From assembly GCA_963575745.1 (NCBI GenBank), contig CAUYUJ010001328.1:1-64000 (forward strand): a stretch of DNA of 64,000 bases. Reading direction: 5' to 3'. This stretch comes from Prorocentrum cordatum. Taxonomy: Eukaryota; Sar; Dinophyceae; Prorocentrales; Prorocentraceae. Both the position numbers and the translations under genes were made by a program. The notes below the pieces were generated by a model. That model was not told the DNA's origin, searched no databases, and saw only the letters and a program-made list of their open reading frames with translations. Below are positions 32,201 to 44,947 of this stretch, in pieces. Position 1 is the first letter of the stretch. Every line of letters starts with the position of its first letter.

Positions 32201-35200
32201 CGTCTTTCGTGTACCATTTGTCCTCGTGGCCGCTGCTCCTGAGCCTCTCCTCGTACTCCTGCTTCTCGACTTGCACGAAGTCGAAGTTGCCTATCGCTCA
32301 TGCTATATGTTCACTATCGTCATCCTTCTTCCTCCTCATCTTCTTCCTCATGCTTATTTATCCTCATCGTTTTTTTTTCGACCACTCATCCTCATCATCG
32401 ACGTCTTTATCTTCTTCCCCTCACCCTCCTCCGCACCATGTTCATATTCATCTTCCTCATCCTTCTCCGTCAGGTAGCTCCTTCTCGGGTCCGATCATTT
32501 GGTACAGTGCAGTTTTTTAATGCATGCTCTGCGTGCGGATCATGTATAAAAAAATGCAGGGTTTAATACTAAAACCAACGATGAGCTCATGCATGAATTT
32601 ATGCATAGCATTAAAACCTGCCATGTAATGTTGCCCCTTCCTCCTCATATCCTCCTTCCTCAGAGCCCTCTCGTCGAGCCTGTCTCCTGCCAGCGCCGCA
32701 GCCAGTGGTCCTTTCTGTCCTGGCTGAGTTTCTTGAACTCATCGTGCAGCTCCTTCTTGGTCTTCTTTGCGTGGTACCTGGGGTGATGATATCCTCCTTC
32801 CTCCCCTCGTTCCTCATCCCTCCTTCGATCCTCATCCCCCCATTCTTCTCTTCGATCCTCATCCCCTCATTTCTTTCCTCATCCTCATCCCTCCATTCTT
32901 CTCCTCGGTCCTCGTGCCTCGAATGTCCATCACTCCTCCTTCGATCCTCATGTCCTCATCATTCATCAATTCATCCTCTCCTTTTTTTCAACCTGGTTTG
33001 TCATCCTTTCCTCGCCTCCTCATTCGCTCCGTTACCTCATCCCTCCTTCCCACCTGCTCAGAACAAGTACAACATTCCTCCTTCCCGCCACATGTTCCCT
33101 TCATTCCCACCTGCTCCTTTCCTTCCCACGTGTTCCCACCTATTCCTCATTCCCACCTGCTCATAAGTCATTAAAGCACAGGGCGCCGTAAACGCTGCAG
33201 CGCGTTTTCGTGCTCCGTGTTCGCCTCCCTGGCCCGCTTCAGCTTCTCCTTGTTCGGCGCCGCTGCAGCCGCCGCCTTCGCCTCCGATAGGGCGCGGCGC
33301 AAGCATCCCCATCGCCTCCTGGGTCCTCTAGCTCCCGAGCTCAGGGAGACGAAATCTATACATATCCACTGTTCCCTGGACATGGCGTGCCATGTATATG
33401 TGTATATATACACACGCATATATATGCAGCTGTGCATAGATATGCATATATCCTGGGTCCAGAATGGGCCTGACCAGGGTACCAGTATATGTATAGATTT
33501 CGTCGCCCGATCGGGCGTCGACTTCGGTGCGAGTGCAACCCGAGTTGCACGCGTACCGAAGTCGACGCGCGGTGATCGAGGACCCCTCCGGACTCGAGCG
33601 GGGCAGTTCTGGACAGGAGGCCTTCTGGTCAGCATTCTTGCGCTTCGGGGGCATGGCGCCAGCGCGGCGCCTCACCTGTTGCCCAAATGCGCGGGCCGCG
33701 CTGGTTCGAAGCGGCAGTGCATACATATATGGTACCACCGTACGTGCGCGTGGTGGTGGTGGGTCGTGGTGGCGGTGGTGGTGGTGGGTGGGTGGTGGTT
33801 GTGGTGGTGGTGGTGGTGGCGACGTGGTGATGGTGCTTGTAGGTGTTGGCGGTGGTGGTGGTTGGTGTGTCGCGTAGGTTGCGAGGCTGCTGCAGTTGGG
33901 TTTGATGGGTGCAATCGTGGGGGCTGGGGGCGGTGTGTGCGGGGTCCTTGGACGATCTGGGGGGTGGCCAGGGCGGCCGCGCGGGGGCGGGGAGGTGATG
34001 GGGCACATGCGCGCGCGCGATGGAAGAAACATGAAAACACATGAAAACACATGAAAGCACAGGAAATGAAAAAAACATGAAAAAAACATAGAAAAAAAAC
34101 ATGAAAAAAAACATGAAAACATGAAAAAACATGAAAAAACATGAAACACCACGAACATGAAAAAACATGAAAAACATAGAAGAAACATGAAAAAAAAACA
34201 TGAAACACATGAAAACCCATGAAAAAACATGAAAAACATGAACATGAAAAAACATGAAAAAACATAAAAGAAACATGAAAAAAACATGAAACACATGAAA
34301 AAACATGAAAAAAACATGAAAAAAACATGACGCGGGAAAAAACATGAAAAAACATGAAAGAAACATGACAAAACATGAAAAAACATGAAAAAAACATGAA
34401 AAAACGTGAACATGAAAAACCATGAAAAAACATAAAAGAAACATGAAAAACATGAAACACATGAAAAAAACATGAAAAAAACATGAAAAAACATGACGCT
34501 GGAAAAAACATGAAAAACATGAAAGAAACATGAAAAAAAACATGAAAACATTAAGAAACATGAAAAACATGAAAAAACATGAACATGAACAAACATGAAA
34601 AAACATGAAAGAAACCTGAAAAAAACATGAAAAACATAAAAAAACATGAAAAAACATGACGCGGGAAAAAACATGAAAAAACATGAAAGAAACATGAAAA
34701 AAACATGAAAACATGACAAAACATGAAACAACATGAAAAAACATGACGCTGAAAAAACATGAAAAAACATGAAACAACATGAACAAACATGAGAACACAT
34801 GAAAAAACATGACAATGAAAAAACATGAAAAAAAACATGAACAAAAAACATGAAAAAAAACATGAAACCACCACCGCCCGCCCGAAACCCGCAACGCACC
34901 CGCGTCTCCCAACTGTCGACGCACCCCCGCCAACGCACCTTTGCCGAAAGCCCGCTAATCCGCCGCCACCGAACCCCCGACGCCCCCCCCACGACCAACG
35001 CGCCCCCGCCGATCGCCCCGTATACGCCCGCCCGATGATCACCCCGCCGCCACCGAACCTCCAGACCGCTTCCAAACGCAGCGTAATCGAGCGCGGCTGG
35101 GAAATCCTCAGCGATCGAGCCGCGCGAGCGCTTGAGCCCGACTATAATCCCCGTGCCCCAACCATAACGCAACACCTCACACCCCAAAGTGTCCACTTCC

Positions 35201-36697
35201 GAACGCAGTGGTCGATCAGCGCGGCTGGAAATCCGCAGGTCGATCGATGCATGTATGCAGCGGTCCTCTCCGGAGCCCAGCACAATCATGTGCACCTGGC
35301 GGCGGGGGGCAGGGGGGGGGGAGCGCGCGCGTGCGGGCACGCGTCCGTGCATCATGTGGTGGTGGTGGTGGTGGTGGTGGTGGTGGTGGTGGTGGTGGTG
35401 GTGGTGGTAGTGGTGGTGGTGGTGGTGGTGGTGTGGTGGTGGTGGTGGTGTGTGTGTGTGTGCGTTTGTGTTCAGATCTGATGTTATTCTCTTCGCCCTC
35501 GGGCAGCAACGCACTGAAGCCACATACTCTAGCGTCAGTACGCAGAAGAAACATATTAAAAACACGGGCGCGCGCTGTACATGCAATCATTTCAGATCGT
35601 TGGGTTTGTTGCCAGGGGTGGTGTGCTGGGTTGTTAGTTCGTTTATGCAATACATTGGTTGGGTTGTGGGGTTGTCGATCACATGTTGGACATCGCATGC
35701 ATCAGTTTCATGTGCGTTCGAGGTGGGTGTGGGGTGTGAGCTCGTGGATTATGTGAGTTCGGTTGTTCGGCAGTGGTGGTTGTTCTGTACTCGGGTTGTG
35801 GTAGTGGTGGTAGTGGTGGTTGGGCTGGGTCGACGGTTCGGTGGACGAGTTGGGTGGGTGGTGTCGGGTGGTTGGTGCTTGTACAGTAGTGGTGGCTTGT
35901 ATGGCTTACGCAACCTGCTCATCATGCACTGCCACATCAGTCCACTTCCGAACGCAGCGCACACATGACGATGCAAACAAGCAAATCCCCAGCCCCATGT
36001 CACCAGTCGGAGTGCTCCCCGGCTCGAGCGCGGCTGGAATCCCACCGTGTTCGATCCCAGAACTGCGCGCAAGGCAAGACCATGCACCGATCGCAACGTT
36101 CAGGCCACAATCGTCCGAGTGGTCCTATGCACCACCTCCTTGTCCGTTCGATCGACCCCTGAATCATCCTGAACACAATTACATACATACACACATACAT
36201 ACATACATACATACATACATACAGACATACAGACATACAGACATACAGACAAACATACATCACTCGAGGATCTCGCTGCGTATGCGAGGCAGGATTGAAG
36301 CATCCTCAGAGACTCGACTCCTGAACCATCCTTGGGGGTCCTAGGCGGGTGCCCGTTTGCACGAACCGTTTGGCGCCCATGGCACATGCATTCTGAAATC
36401 ATCCTGCAGAGGGGCCTCTCGGGAGAGCGCAACTCGAGGGACAGTGAGGGGGACAGCGTCGACGTGAGGGGGAAGGGAAGTTCGAGGGAGGGAGGCTGGT
36501 AGGAGGGTTGTGGCATGGGGGAGGGGGCGTTGGACATCGTTCTATCGAACGAGCGTTCTCGAGCTGGAATCTCCTGGACTCGAGGGGAGGGCGGGCAACT
36601 ATTGTGCCTCGCGGCCTGCGCTTGATCTTGCCAGCGCTCGAGCTGGTCCGTCAGCGCGCGTGCAAAATAATGCGCATGCGGTCTCTTGAGACTCTCG

Positions 36698-36771
<74 letters not shown>

Positions 36772-39700
36772 CTAGCTCCTCTCACCCTCCAAAAATGAAG
36801 GGGGCTATACGGAGCCGCGGGGACGCTCAGCTCCACCAGTACACCACCAGTAGTATACGTCGCCTGGTCAGGGCACGATTGAGGTAGAAGTGAGGGTATG
36901 GGAAGGAAGAGGTGTAGAGGATGAATGTGTGAGAGTAGGAAGCAGGGATGGATCTAGCAGGAGGAGGAGAACTCTTGCAGAAAGGCGCAGGAGTTTATAT
37001 CGATGGAGGGCGGAGGGGAGGGACGAGCGAGGAGGTAAACACGAGGAGTGGGAGGCGCACGTCGTGGAGAAGGCGCTCGAAGAGGAGTGAGGAAACTAAT
37101 CGTGTATGTATGTACATATATATATACATCACAGGACTGGGGATCGAGGGGATAAGTATGGCCCGATGCTGGCCTGGGCCATGCCACGGCCCACACGTAG
37201 CAGGTCATCTTCTCGATGTGTCGTCACCTCTGGGAAGGAATCATGATGATACACATGGCAGATGTGCACCGAAACTCCGTCAGCTGGGGCCTCAGGAAGA
37301 TAAGGGTTGCAGGCGTAAGGAAGGCTGGAGCACCAGCAGCAGATGAGAGCAGAAGGATGCGGATCGATGTAGACCATTCGCTGCTTTGTGATGTCAGGGT
37401 CGCGTGGGCACAGATTTGCCCACGTGACCCTGGCACCACAGGGAGATGCTTCGAACGTGTAGATTTTGAAGTTCAGTGCTCCCGATCATCCTTATGTGCT
37501 TCTTCCCCTCCACCCTCCTCCGAGCTCGTCCTTCCCAGCCCCATCCCGCGCTATCTTATGCTTGTCTTCCTCCTCTCTCCTCCTGCTGGCATTCCTCTCT
37601 CCTCCTTATATTTCTCTTCCTCCTCTCTCCTCTTATACTTCTCTTCCTCCTCCTCTCTCCTCCTTATACGTCTCCTCCTTCGTCCTCTTAGGCCCAGGAT
37701 CTCACCTAGGATCCACTGGAGGAGCGCAGCTCGTTCACAACACTGTTCCTGTACGAGCTCACGACAGCCTTGGTGACGGTCGGCTTCTCGATGATCTTCT
37801 GCATGACGTACTTCGGGGCCATGCGGGGAGGAGGCGGAGGGGGAGGATGGCATTGACGATGGGAGGTGGGAGTTGGAACTATACGAGGGATGAGGACGGT
37901 GGGTCATGGGAGGACTGAAAGGCTGCAGGAGTGGGAGGAAACAAGGGCCCGTGTAGCCACGAGCCCCGAAGAGGGAGGACGGTCTGAAATAGTCATCCCC
38001 CTCGAGCTCGCCTCTGCGTCGACCTCTTGATCGCCATCCTCCCTCTTCCTTCCTCCCCCCTCCCCACCATCCTGCAGCCGCTCGATCAGCTCCCCTCCTC
38101 GTCCTCCTTCCCCTGGTGTCCTTCATGCACGTCTCGCTCAGCTCCTTGGCATTGTCGCTCTCGCCCCACGTCTTGTCGGCGCACTGGATTAATTGCGGCC
38201 AGCCATTCGTCACTGTGGTCGCCCTGAACACGATGGTGCTGATCTTCTCAACACCCCTCCTCTTCGAATTCTGCATTCCTTCATCCCCAAGCCCGCAGAA
38301 GCGCGGGCATGGTAGTGAAGGTAGGGCAGATCCCCACTGCCTTATCACCACCCTGGAGATCCACTACCCCTGTCATCGAGGACAAGTGCGTGGACCTCGA
38401 GGGTGGGGAAGTACAATGAGGAGAACGACAATGAGGAGGGGGAAGGGGAGGAGGAGGAGGAGGAAGAGGAGGAAGAGGAGGAGGAGTTCAGGATGAGGAG
38501 GAGGAGGAGGAGGAGGTGGCGACGAGGAGGAGGAGGAGGAGGAGGAGGAGGAGGGGGAAGAGGAGAAGGAGCAGGGGGGTCCTCTTCATCTTGATGTTAT
38601 AGAACTCGCCGCCGACCTGGATCGTCACCATGCCTGCGCTGGCTGACCGTTCCTCCCTGTCCCTCCTGCCCCCCCCGTGGGCCTTGGGAGCCTCTTTGAC
38701 TTGTGGTGAGCAAGGACAGGATGGTGATGATGGTGATGGTGATGATGTTGATGACGATGATGCTAACGGTGATGGTGATGCTGACGAAGCTGAGGACGCT
38801 GATGATAAGGAGGAGGAGAGAGGAGGAGGAGAAGGAGGAGGGGAGGAGGAGGAGGGGGAGGAGGGGGAGGAGGAGGAGGAGGAGGAGGAGGATGGGGGGA
38901 GGAGGATCTTGAGTCACGGCATGCAAGACCGACTTTTCAAAACGAAGTGGTCCTCGACCGCCCCCCCCCCATTCCGCGCTCCTTCGAGCCCTGGTGCCGT
39001 CTGGCAGCTCGGCGCTCTGCTCCTCGATCCCCTGGTCGACCTCGGCGCCCTGTCCATCGATCTCCTGGACCTCGGCGCCCTGCTCCTCGATCTCCTGGTC
39101 GACCTCGGCGCCCTGCCCCTCGATCTCCTGGTCGACCTCGGCGCCCTGCTCATCGATCTCCTGGACCTCGCCCCCGCTCTCCTGGACCTCGGCGCCCTGC
39201 TCATCGATCTCCTGGACCTCGGCGCCCTGCTCCTCGATCTCCTGGACCTCGGCGCCCTCATCGATCTCCTGGACCTCGGCGCCCTCCTCGATCTCCTGGA
39301 CGGCGCCCTCCTCGATCTCCTGGACCTCGGCGCCCTCCGCGTCGACTGGCTGCACCAGCTCTGCCTACATGCGGAAATCGATGATATGTACATGCGTGCA
39401 TGGCAGATCTATACACATGTATGCATGCATGGATGTGTATGCCTGCATGCACGTCTGCATGCAGTCTGCACACATACACATGGTATAGATGCATGCCTGT
39501 AGGTGTGCACGGCGTATGGTTGTGACTATGTATATATATATATAGGTGTATCGGCAGGCATGTCTGCATACGTGGATGGATCGATACATGTATGCATGAA
39601 TTGCTGTTTTCATGTAAGCATGCATGTTTGTATACATGACTATATGTATGTATGTGTGCATGTATGCATACATACTTGAGCGTGTGTGCATGTATGTATG

Positions 39701-40880
39701 CATGTGTGTGGGCGTGTGCATGTATGCATGCATCATGTGTGTATGGATGCATGACTCTGTGCATGCATGTATACATATGTGCATAGTCGGTTGCGTAAGC
39801 ATGCATACATGTATGTGTTAGGTGTGCATGCCTGTATGTCTACATGTAGGTATGCGTGTACGTATGTATAAATGGATGCATACATACATATATATATGGT
39901 TGTGACACATATATATATACACATATATCTAGATATATGTATGTGTGTGCGTATGTGCGTGTGTGTATGCATGTATGTATGTGTGTATGCACGTATGTAT
40001 GTATGCATGTATGCATACATATACGCAGGTATGTAGGTATGTAGGCATGTATGTATGTTTGTATGTGTGTATATGTATGTGTGTATGGATGTATGTATGC
40101 CTGTATGTATGTACGCATATACGTGTATATATGTAGACATGTATGTATGTATGTGTGTATGTATGAATGTATGTACGTACGTATGTATGTATGTATGTAT
40201 GTGTGTATGTGTGTATGTATGTATGTATTTATGTACGTATGTACGTATGTATGTATGTGTGTATGTGTGTATGTGTGCATGCGTGTAGGTGCGCGTGCGA
40301 GCATGCATAGGAACCGGTACAGAGGGACGGAGCTGCACACATGGATGCGGGATTGAGTATTGCCTAGGCGTGGGGAAGTGAGTGATCGAGGAGGAGAAAA
40401 GGGACGAGGAGGGCGAAGAGGACGCGGAAGCCTTCGGTGCTGCTGCTGGGCGCTTCATGCGCTTCATCTGCGTGCTGCCTGCTGTTGCTGCTGCTGCTGC
40501 TGCTGCTGGGCGCTTGATCGTCGGCAGCTGCAGCATCGGCTCGTCTTTGATGGCCACCATCTCTTTCTGCTCCAGCTGCTGCTTCTTCTTCGGCTTCTTC
40601 GTCTTCTCCTTGATCCGCGACTTCCTAAGAGGTCATCCTCGCCCTCCTCCTCGTGCCGTCCTGCTCCTCCACATCCACCTCATCGGTTAAATGCTTTACC
40701 TTCTCTGGTTACGTCCTCATTATCTGTCTCCTCCTCCTCCTCATCCTCATCATCATCATCCTCTTCCTCATCCTCCTCCCTCCTCATCATTCCTTGTACC
40801 GATCATCGTCCTCCTTCTCATAACTTGCCTCCTCGCCTGGAGGACGCCCCCATCGCTTTCTGCCTGATCGTCACCATCAG

Positions 40881-40920
<40 letters not shown>

Positions 40921-42206
40921 GTCATCGTCATCATCATCATCATCACATCATCATCATCATCATCATCATAATCGTCATCATCATAATCGTCACCATCATC
41001 CCACCACCCTCACCAGCATCATCATCACCACCATCAGCATCATCAGCATCATCATCAGCATTATCATCTGCCTTGGCGTCGTATCATCGTTCACTTGCTG
41101 CTGCCGCTGCTCGTCCTCCTCCTGGTCCTTCCTCCCTCTCGAACTCTGGTTCACTCGTTCCCTCGATCCTTGGCGTCACCCTGCTCGCGAGCAGGGACTT
41201 GATGAATGGGATTTTGCGCTTCGGCGCGGGGCTCTCGATCTTGCCGCGCGGCGCAGCCTGCTCCTCGATCTCTTGACTATCGTGGTCGAGCTCGTCGCCC
41301 TTGTGCGCCTCTCTCAAGTCATCCTCTTCCTGATCGTCCTCCTTACTTCATTATCATCCCCCGTCTCCTCAGCATGTTTCCCCTCATCTCTCCTTAGTCT
41401 CGATTCTTCTCCTTCTCCTCCTCCTCCTGCTCTTCCTCTTCCCTCACCTGCCCCTCATCCCCTCGTCTCACCTGTGCCTTCCCTCTTACATGTTGGTTTG
41501 ACTCATCTTCCGTGTTACCTCCTCCTCCTCTTCCTCGATCCTCCTCCTCCCTCTCTCGATCCTTCTCCTCCATCTTCGCCATTCGTCCTCCTTCGTCCGC
41601 TTCGTCGGCTTCTTCCCTGGCAGACCTGTGCCAACATCTGGCGGAAGCCGTCCTCAGTAATTTGCTCCTCATCCTCGCTGTCGTAGGGCGCGATCTGCCT
41701 ATCTGCGCTGGCCTCGTCAGGGAGGAGGGGGGGATCCGAGGAGGAACAACTGAGAGCTGATGGGTCAGAATGACGAAAGAGAGGACGGAGGCGGGGGTGG
41801 ACGAGGAGGAGAAGGATGAGGAGGAAGAGAAGGAGGAGGAGGACGAGGAAGCGGATGAAAAGGAGTGCGGGATAGGCGTGAGGAGGAGAAGGATGATGAG
41901 GAGGAGAAGTAGAAGGATGAGAGAGGGGAAATGAGGGACGAGCGGGGATCAGAGAAGGGCGGGGGGCGTGGCACGGTGGATGAGAGAGGCGCCTCCAGCT
42001 CCGCCCTCGTCTGCTGGATGCACACTCCTGTCATCTTCTGGTAGTGCGCGTGGATGCGCCGAATCGCTCGTCCCTGCAAGTACCTTGGGTTCGAACACTG
42101 TTGATGACGGTGGTGGTAGAGGAGGAATGAGGAAGATGAGGGGACGGTGAGGATGAGCGAGGACGATGATGACAATGATGATGATGATGATGAAGAAGAT
42201 GAAGAA

Positions 42207-42240
<34 letters not shown>

Positions 42241-42647
42241 GTGGTGGTGATGGTGATGGTGATGCTGATGCTGCTGATGATGATGATGATGATGATGGCG
42301 ATGCCGCTGTGGATGATGACGACGATGCTAATGATGATGATGATGTGGATGATCATGCTGATGATGATGTTGATGATGCTGATGATGACGATGCTGATGA
42401 TGATACTGATGATGATGAGGAGGAGGAGGATGAGGAGGAGACGAAATGAGAGGAGGATGAGCAGGAGGAAGAGGAACAGGAGGCGTTGGATAGGTGCATA
42501 CTTCTACGCGCTCCTCCTCATCCTACCCCTCCTCGAAGGCGCCACTCCAGTGCTCTTCGTCACCGTCATCTCTAAACCACCTCCTCTTACTCCTGTTCCT
42601 CCTCCTCCTCCTCCTCCTCCGCCCTCCTCCTCCTCCTCCTCCTCCTA

Positions 42648-42680
<33 letters not shown>

Positions 42681-44416
42681 CTCCTTCCCCTCCCTCTCCC
42701 TCTCATCCTCCTTCATGTTGCCCCTCGGCACTGGTGTGCCTTCATGACCCTGTTCGTCGGCGCCCTGCCGCGCGCGTCCTGGCTCTGCAGGTGGTTGCGG
42801 AGGGGGAGCCAGTACAGCGATGCCCACGCTGCCTCTAGGGGGAAGCATTGCGGGCTCGTTCACGCTCCATCCTCTTATCACCTTAGTACACCTCCTACAT
42901 TCTCATCATCGTGCTCCTCGTGCTCCCGTCCTTATCGTCATCATCGTCTGTTCATTCGGGCCTCCGCACACTTCTGGGAGATGCGCAGCGTGTCCGTGAT
43001 CGTGTCCAGCGCTTCTGCCATGGTGATCCACACCTGGGACTCACCCCCAGTGGCCCCATCCTCCCCGTCCTCTCTCACAGTCCTTTCTCTCGTCATTGAT
43101 CCACCTTCCTCGCGCCTCCTCGTCACATCTCCCCCCCCCCCCTGAGCCACAATTCTCTTGCAGGGCTGGTCAGTGTCGTCCCATTCCCCGGCTGCTGGAT
43201 CGTACGCTATCCTCATTTCCCTGATCGTTGTCACGTTCTTCCTCATCCTCGACTCTCCTCCTCAATCCCCCTCCTCGTGGATCCGTCCCCTCCTCGTGTC
43301 AATTGTGGTACTCTCATATTTTCCCCCATTGCACCTTGATCGTCACTTTGTTCGGACGCGAAGTGTACTCCTGCTGGTAATCCTCGAAGTTCGGGATCTT
43401 CGCACCTTGATGGGGCGACGGTGACGACACGGAGGATGGCGCACCAGGGGAATTAGCAGGAGTGAGCTGGCAATGCAATGAGAAGGAAGAGGAGGAGGGC
43501 CATGTGAAGGTGAGGCAGAGAAGGAGGCGGAGGAGGAGAAGGATGAGGAGGGAGGGGAAGGGAAAACCCTGTGCAGGAGCAGGAGCCGAGGAAGCATTGA
43601 ACGCATGCTGATCGACCGAGAGGCAGATCTGCAGAGTTGGGCGAGGGCGAGGGGACGGATATCACGATAAGGAATGATTGAGAGGTGGAGGAAGAAGGGC
43701 ACCCGCGATGACTGGCTGGCCCTCGGTGTACAGCAGCGCCTGATGGCTGGGTGCGTCCCTCCTCCACCCTGCCACTAGTCCTCCTGGCACCCCCTGCTCC
43801 TGAGGCATGCTCGTGATCCTCGTGATCATCCCGATCACGAGGATCAAGAGCATGTGCAGGCCTGCTCCTAGACCACATGATCATCATCGTCCCTCATTAT
43901 CGCCAGTCTTACCGATCTTCCTCATCTCCTGCCGATCCTCGTCGTCCTCCTCCTCTCCCGTGTCCCCCTTCACTCCCTCACTCCCTGCCTCACTCCCTCG
44001 CACTCCTCCTCCTCCTCCTCCTTCTCCTCATCGAGCCCCCCCCCTTCTTCTCCTCATCATCATCGCCACCACCACCGTCATCATCATCATCATCATCAGC
44101 AACAGCAGCATCATCAGCAGCATCACCACAACCACCAACATTCATCATCATCATCATCAGCATCATCATCGTCGTCATCACCGTCAACATCACCATCATC
44201 ACCATCAACATCACCGTCGTCATCCTCATCATTACCACCATCACCATGACAATCATCATCACCGTCATCATCAGCATCATCACCATCACCAGCATCAGCA
44301 TCAACACCATCAGTAGCAGCATCATCATCACCAGCATCAGCATCAGCATCATCATCATCATCATCCCTCCTACCTTTTCCATTATTCTCCTCCGTTCCCC
44401 ATCTGCCACCCTCCTC

Positions 44417-44463
<47 letters not shown>

Positions 44464-44754
44464 GTTCTATCGCTTTCCCTCTCTCTCTCCATCTCGTCAT
44501 CTCTCGTTGCATGTGTCCCTCTCGTCTCTCTCTCTCTCTCTCTCTCTCTCTTTCGTCTCTCTCTCTCTCTCTCTCTCTTTCTATCTTTCGCTATAATATC
44601 TTTCTCTCCCTCTCTCGCTCTCTCGTTCTCTCCCCCACTTTCTCTCTCCCCTCCCTCGCTCTCTTCCTCTCTCTCGATCATGTGTCTTTATCCCGCTCTC
44701 TCTCTCTCTCTCTTTCTCTCTCTATGTCTCTCTCTTTTTTGTTTCTCTCTCTCT

Positions 44755-44825
<71 letters not shown>

Positions 44826-44906
44826 ATATATATATATATATCCTCTCTCGAGATGCATATCTATGTACATACATGTGTACATATCCCACCCTCTCTTTAT
44901 TTATCT

Positions 44907-44947
<41 letters not shown>

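Noticed and set aside
33328-35586. Long minus-strand open frame of more than 700 codons, Phe/Met/His-rich
   Set aside because: It is the translation of the ACATGAAAAA minisatellite plus flanking TGG repeats.
39258-40560. Long HTYIHTYI and YVCMYVCM frames on both strands
   Set aside because: They are translations of TATG/CATG microsatellite; only the exon at 40420-40624 has real coding features.
42147-42747. Asp-rich and Met-rich frames over GATGAT
   Set aside because: Trinucleotide repeat translation inside an intron of the spliced gene.
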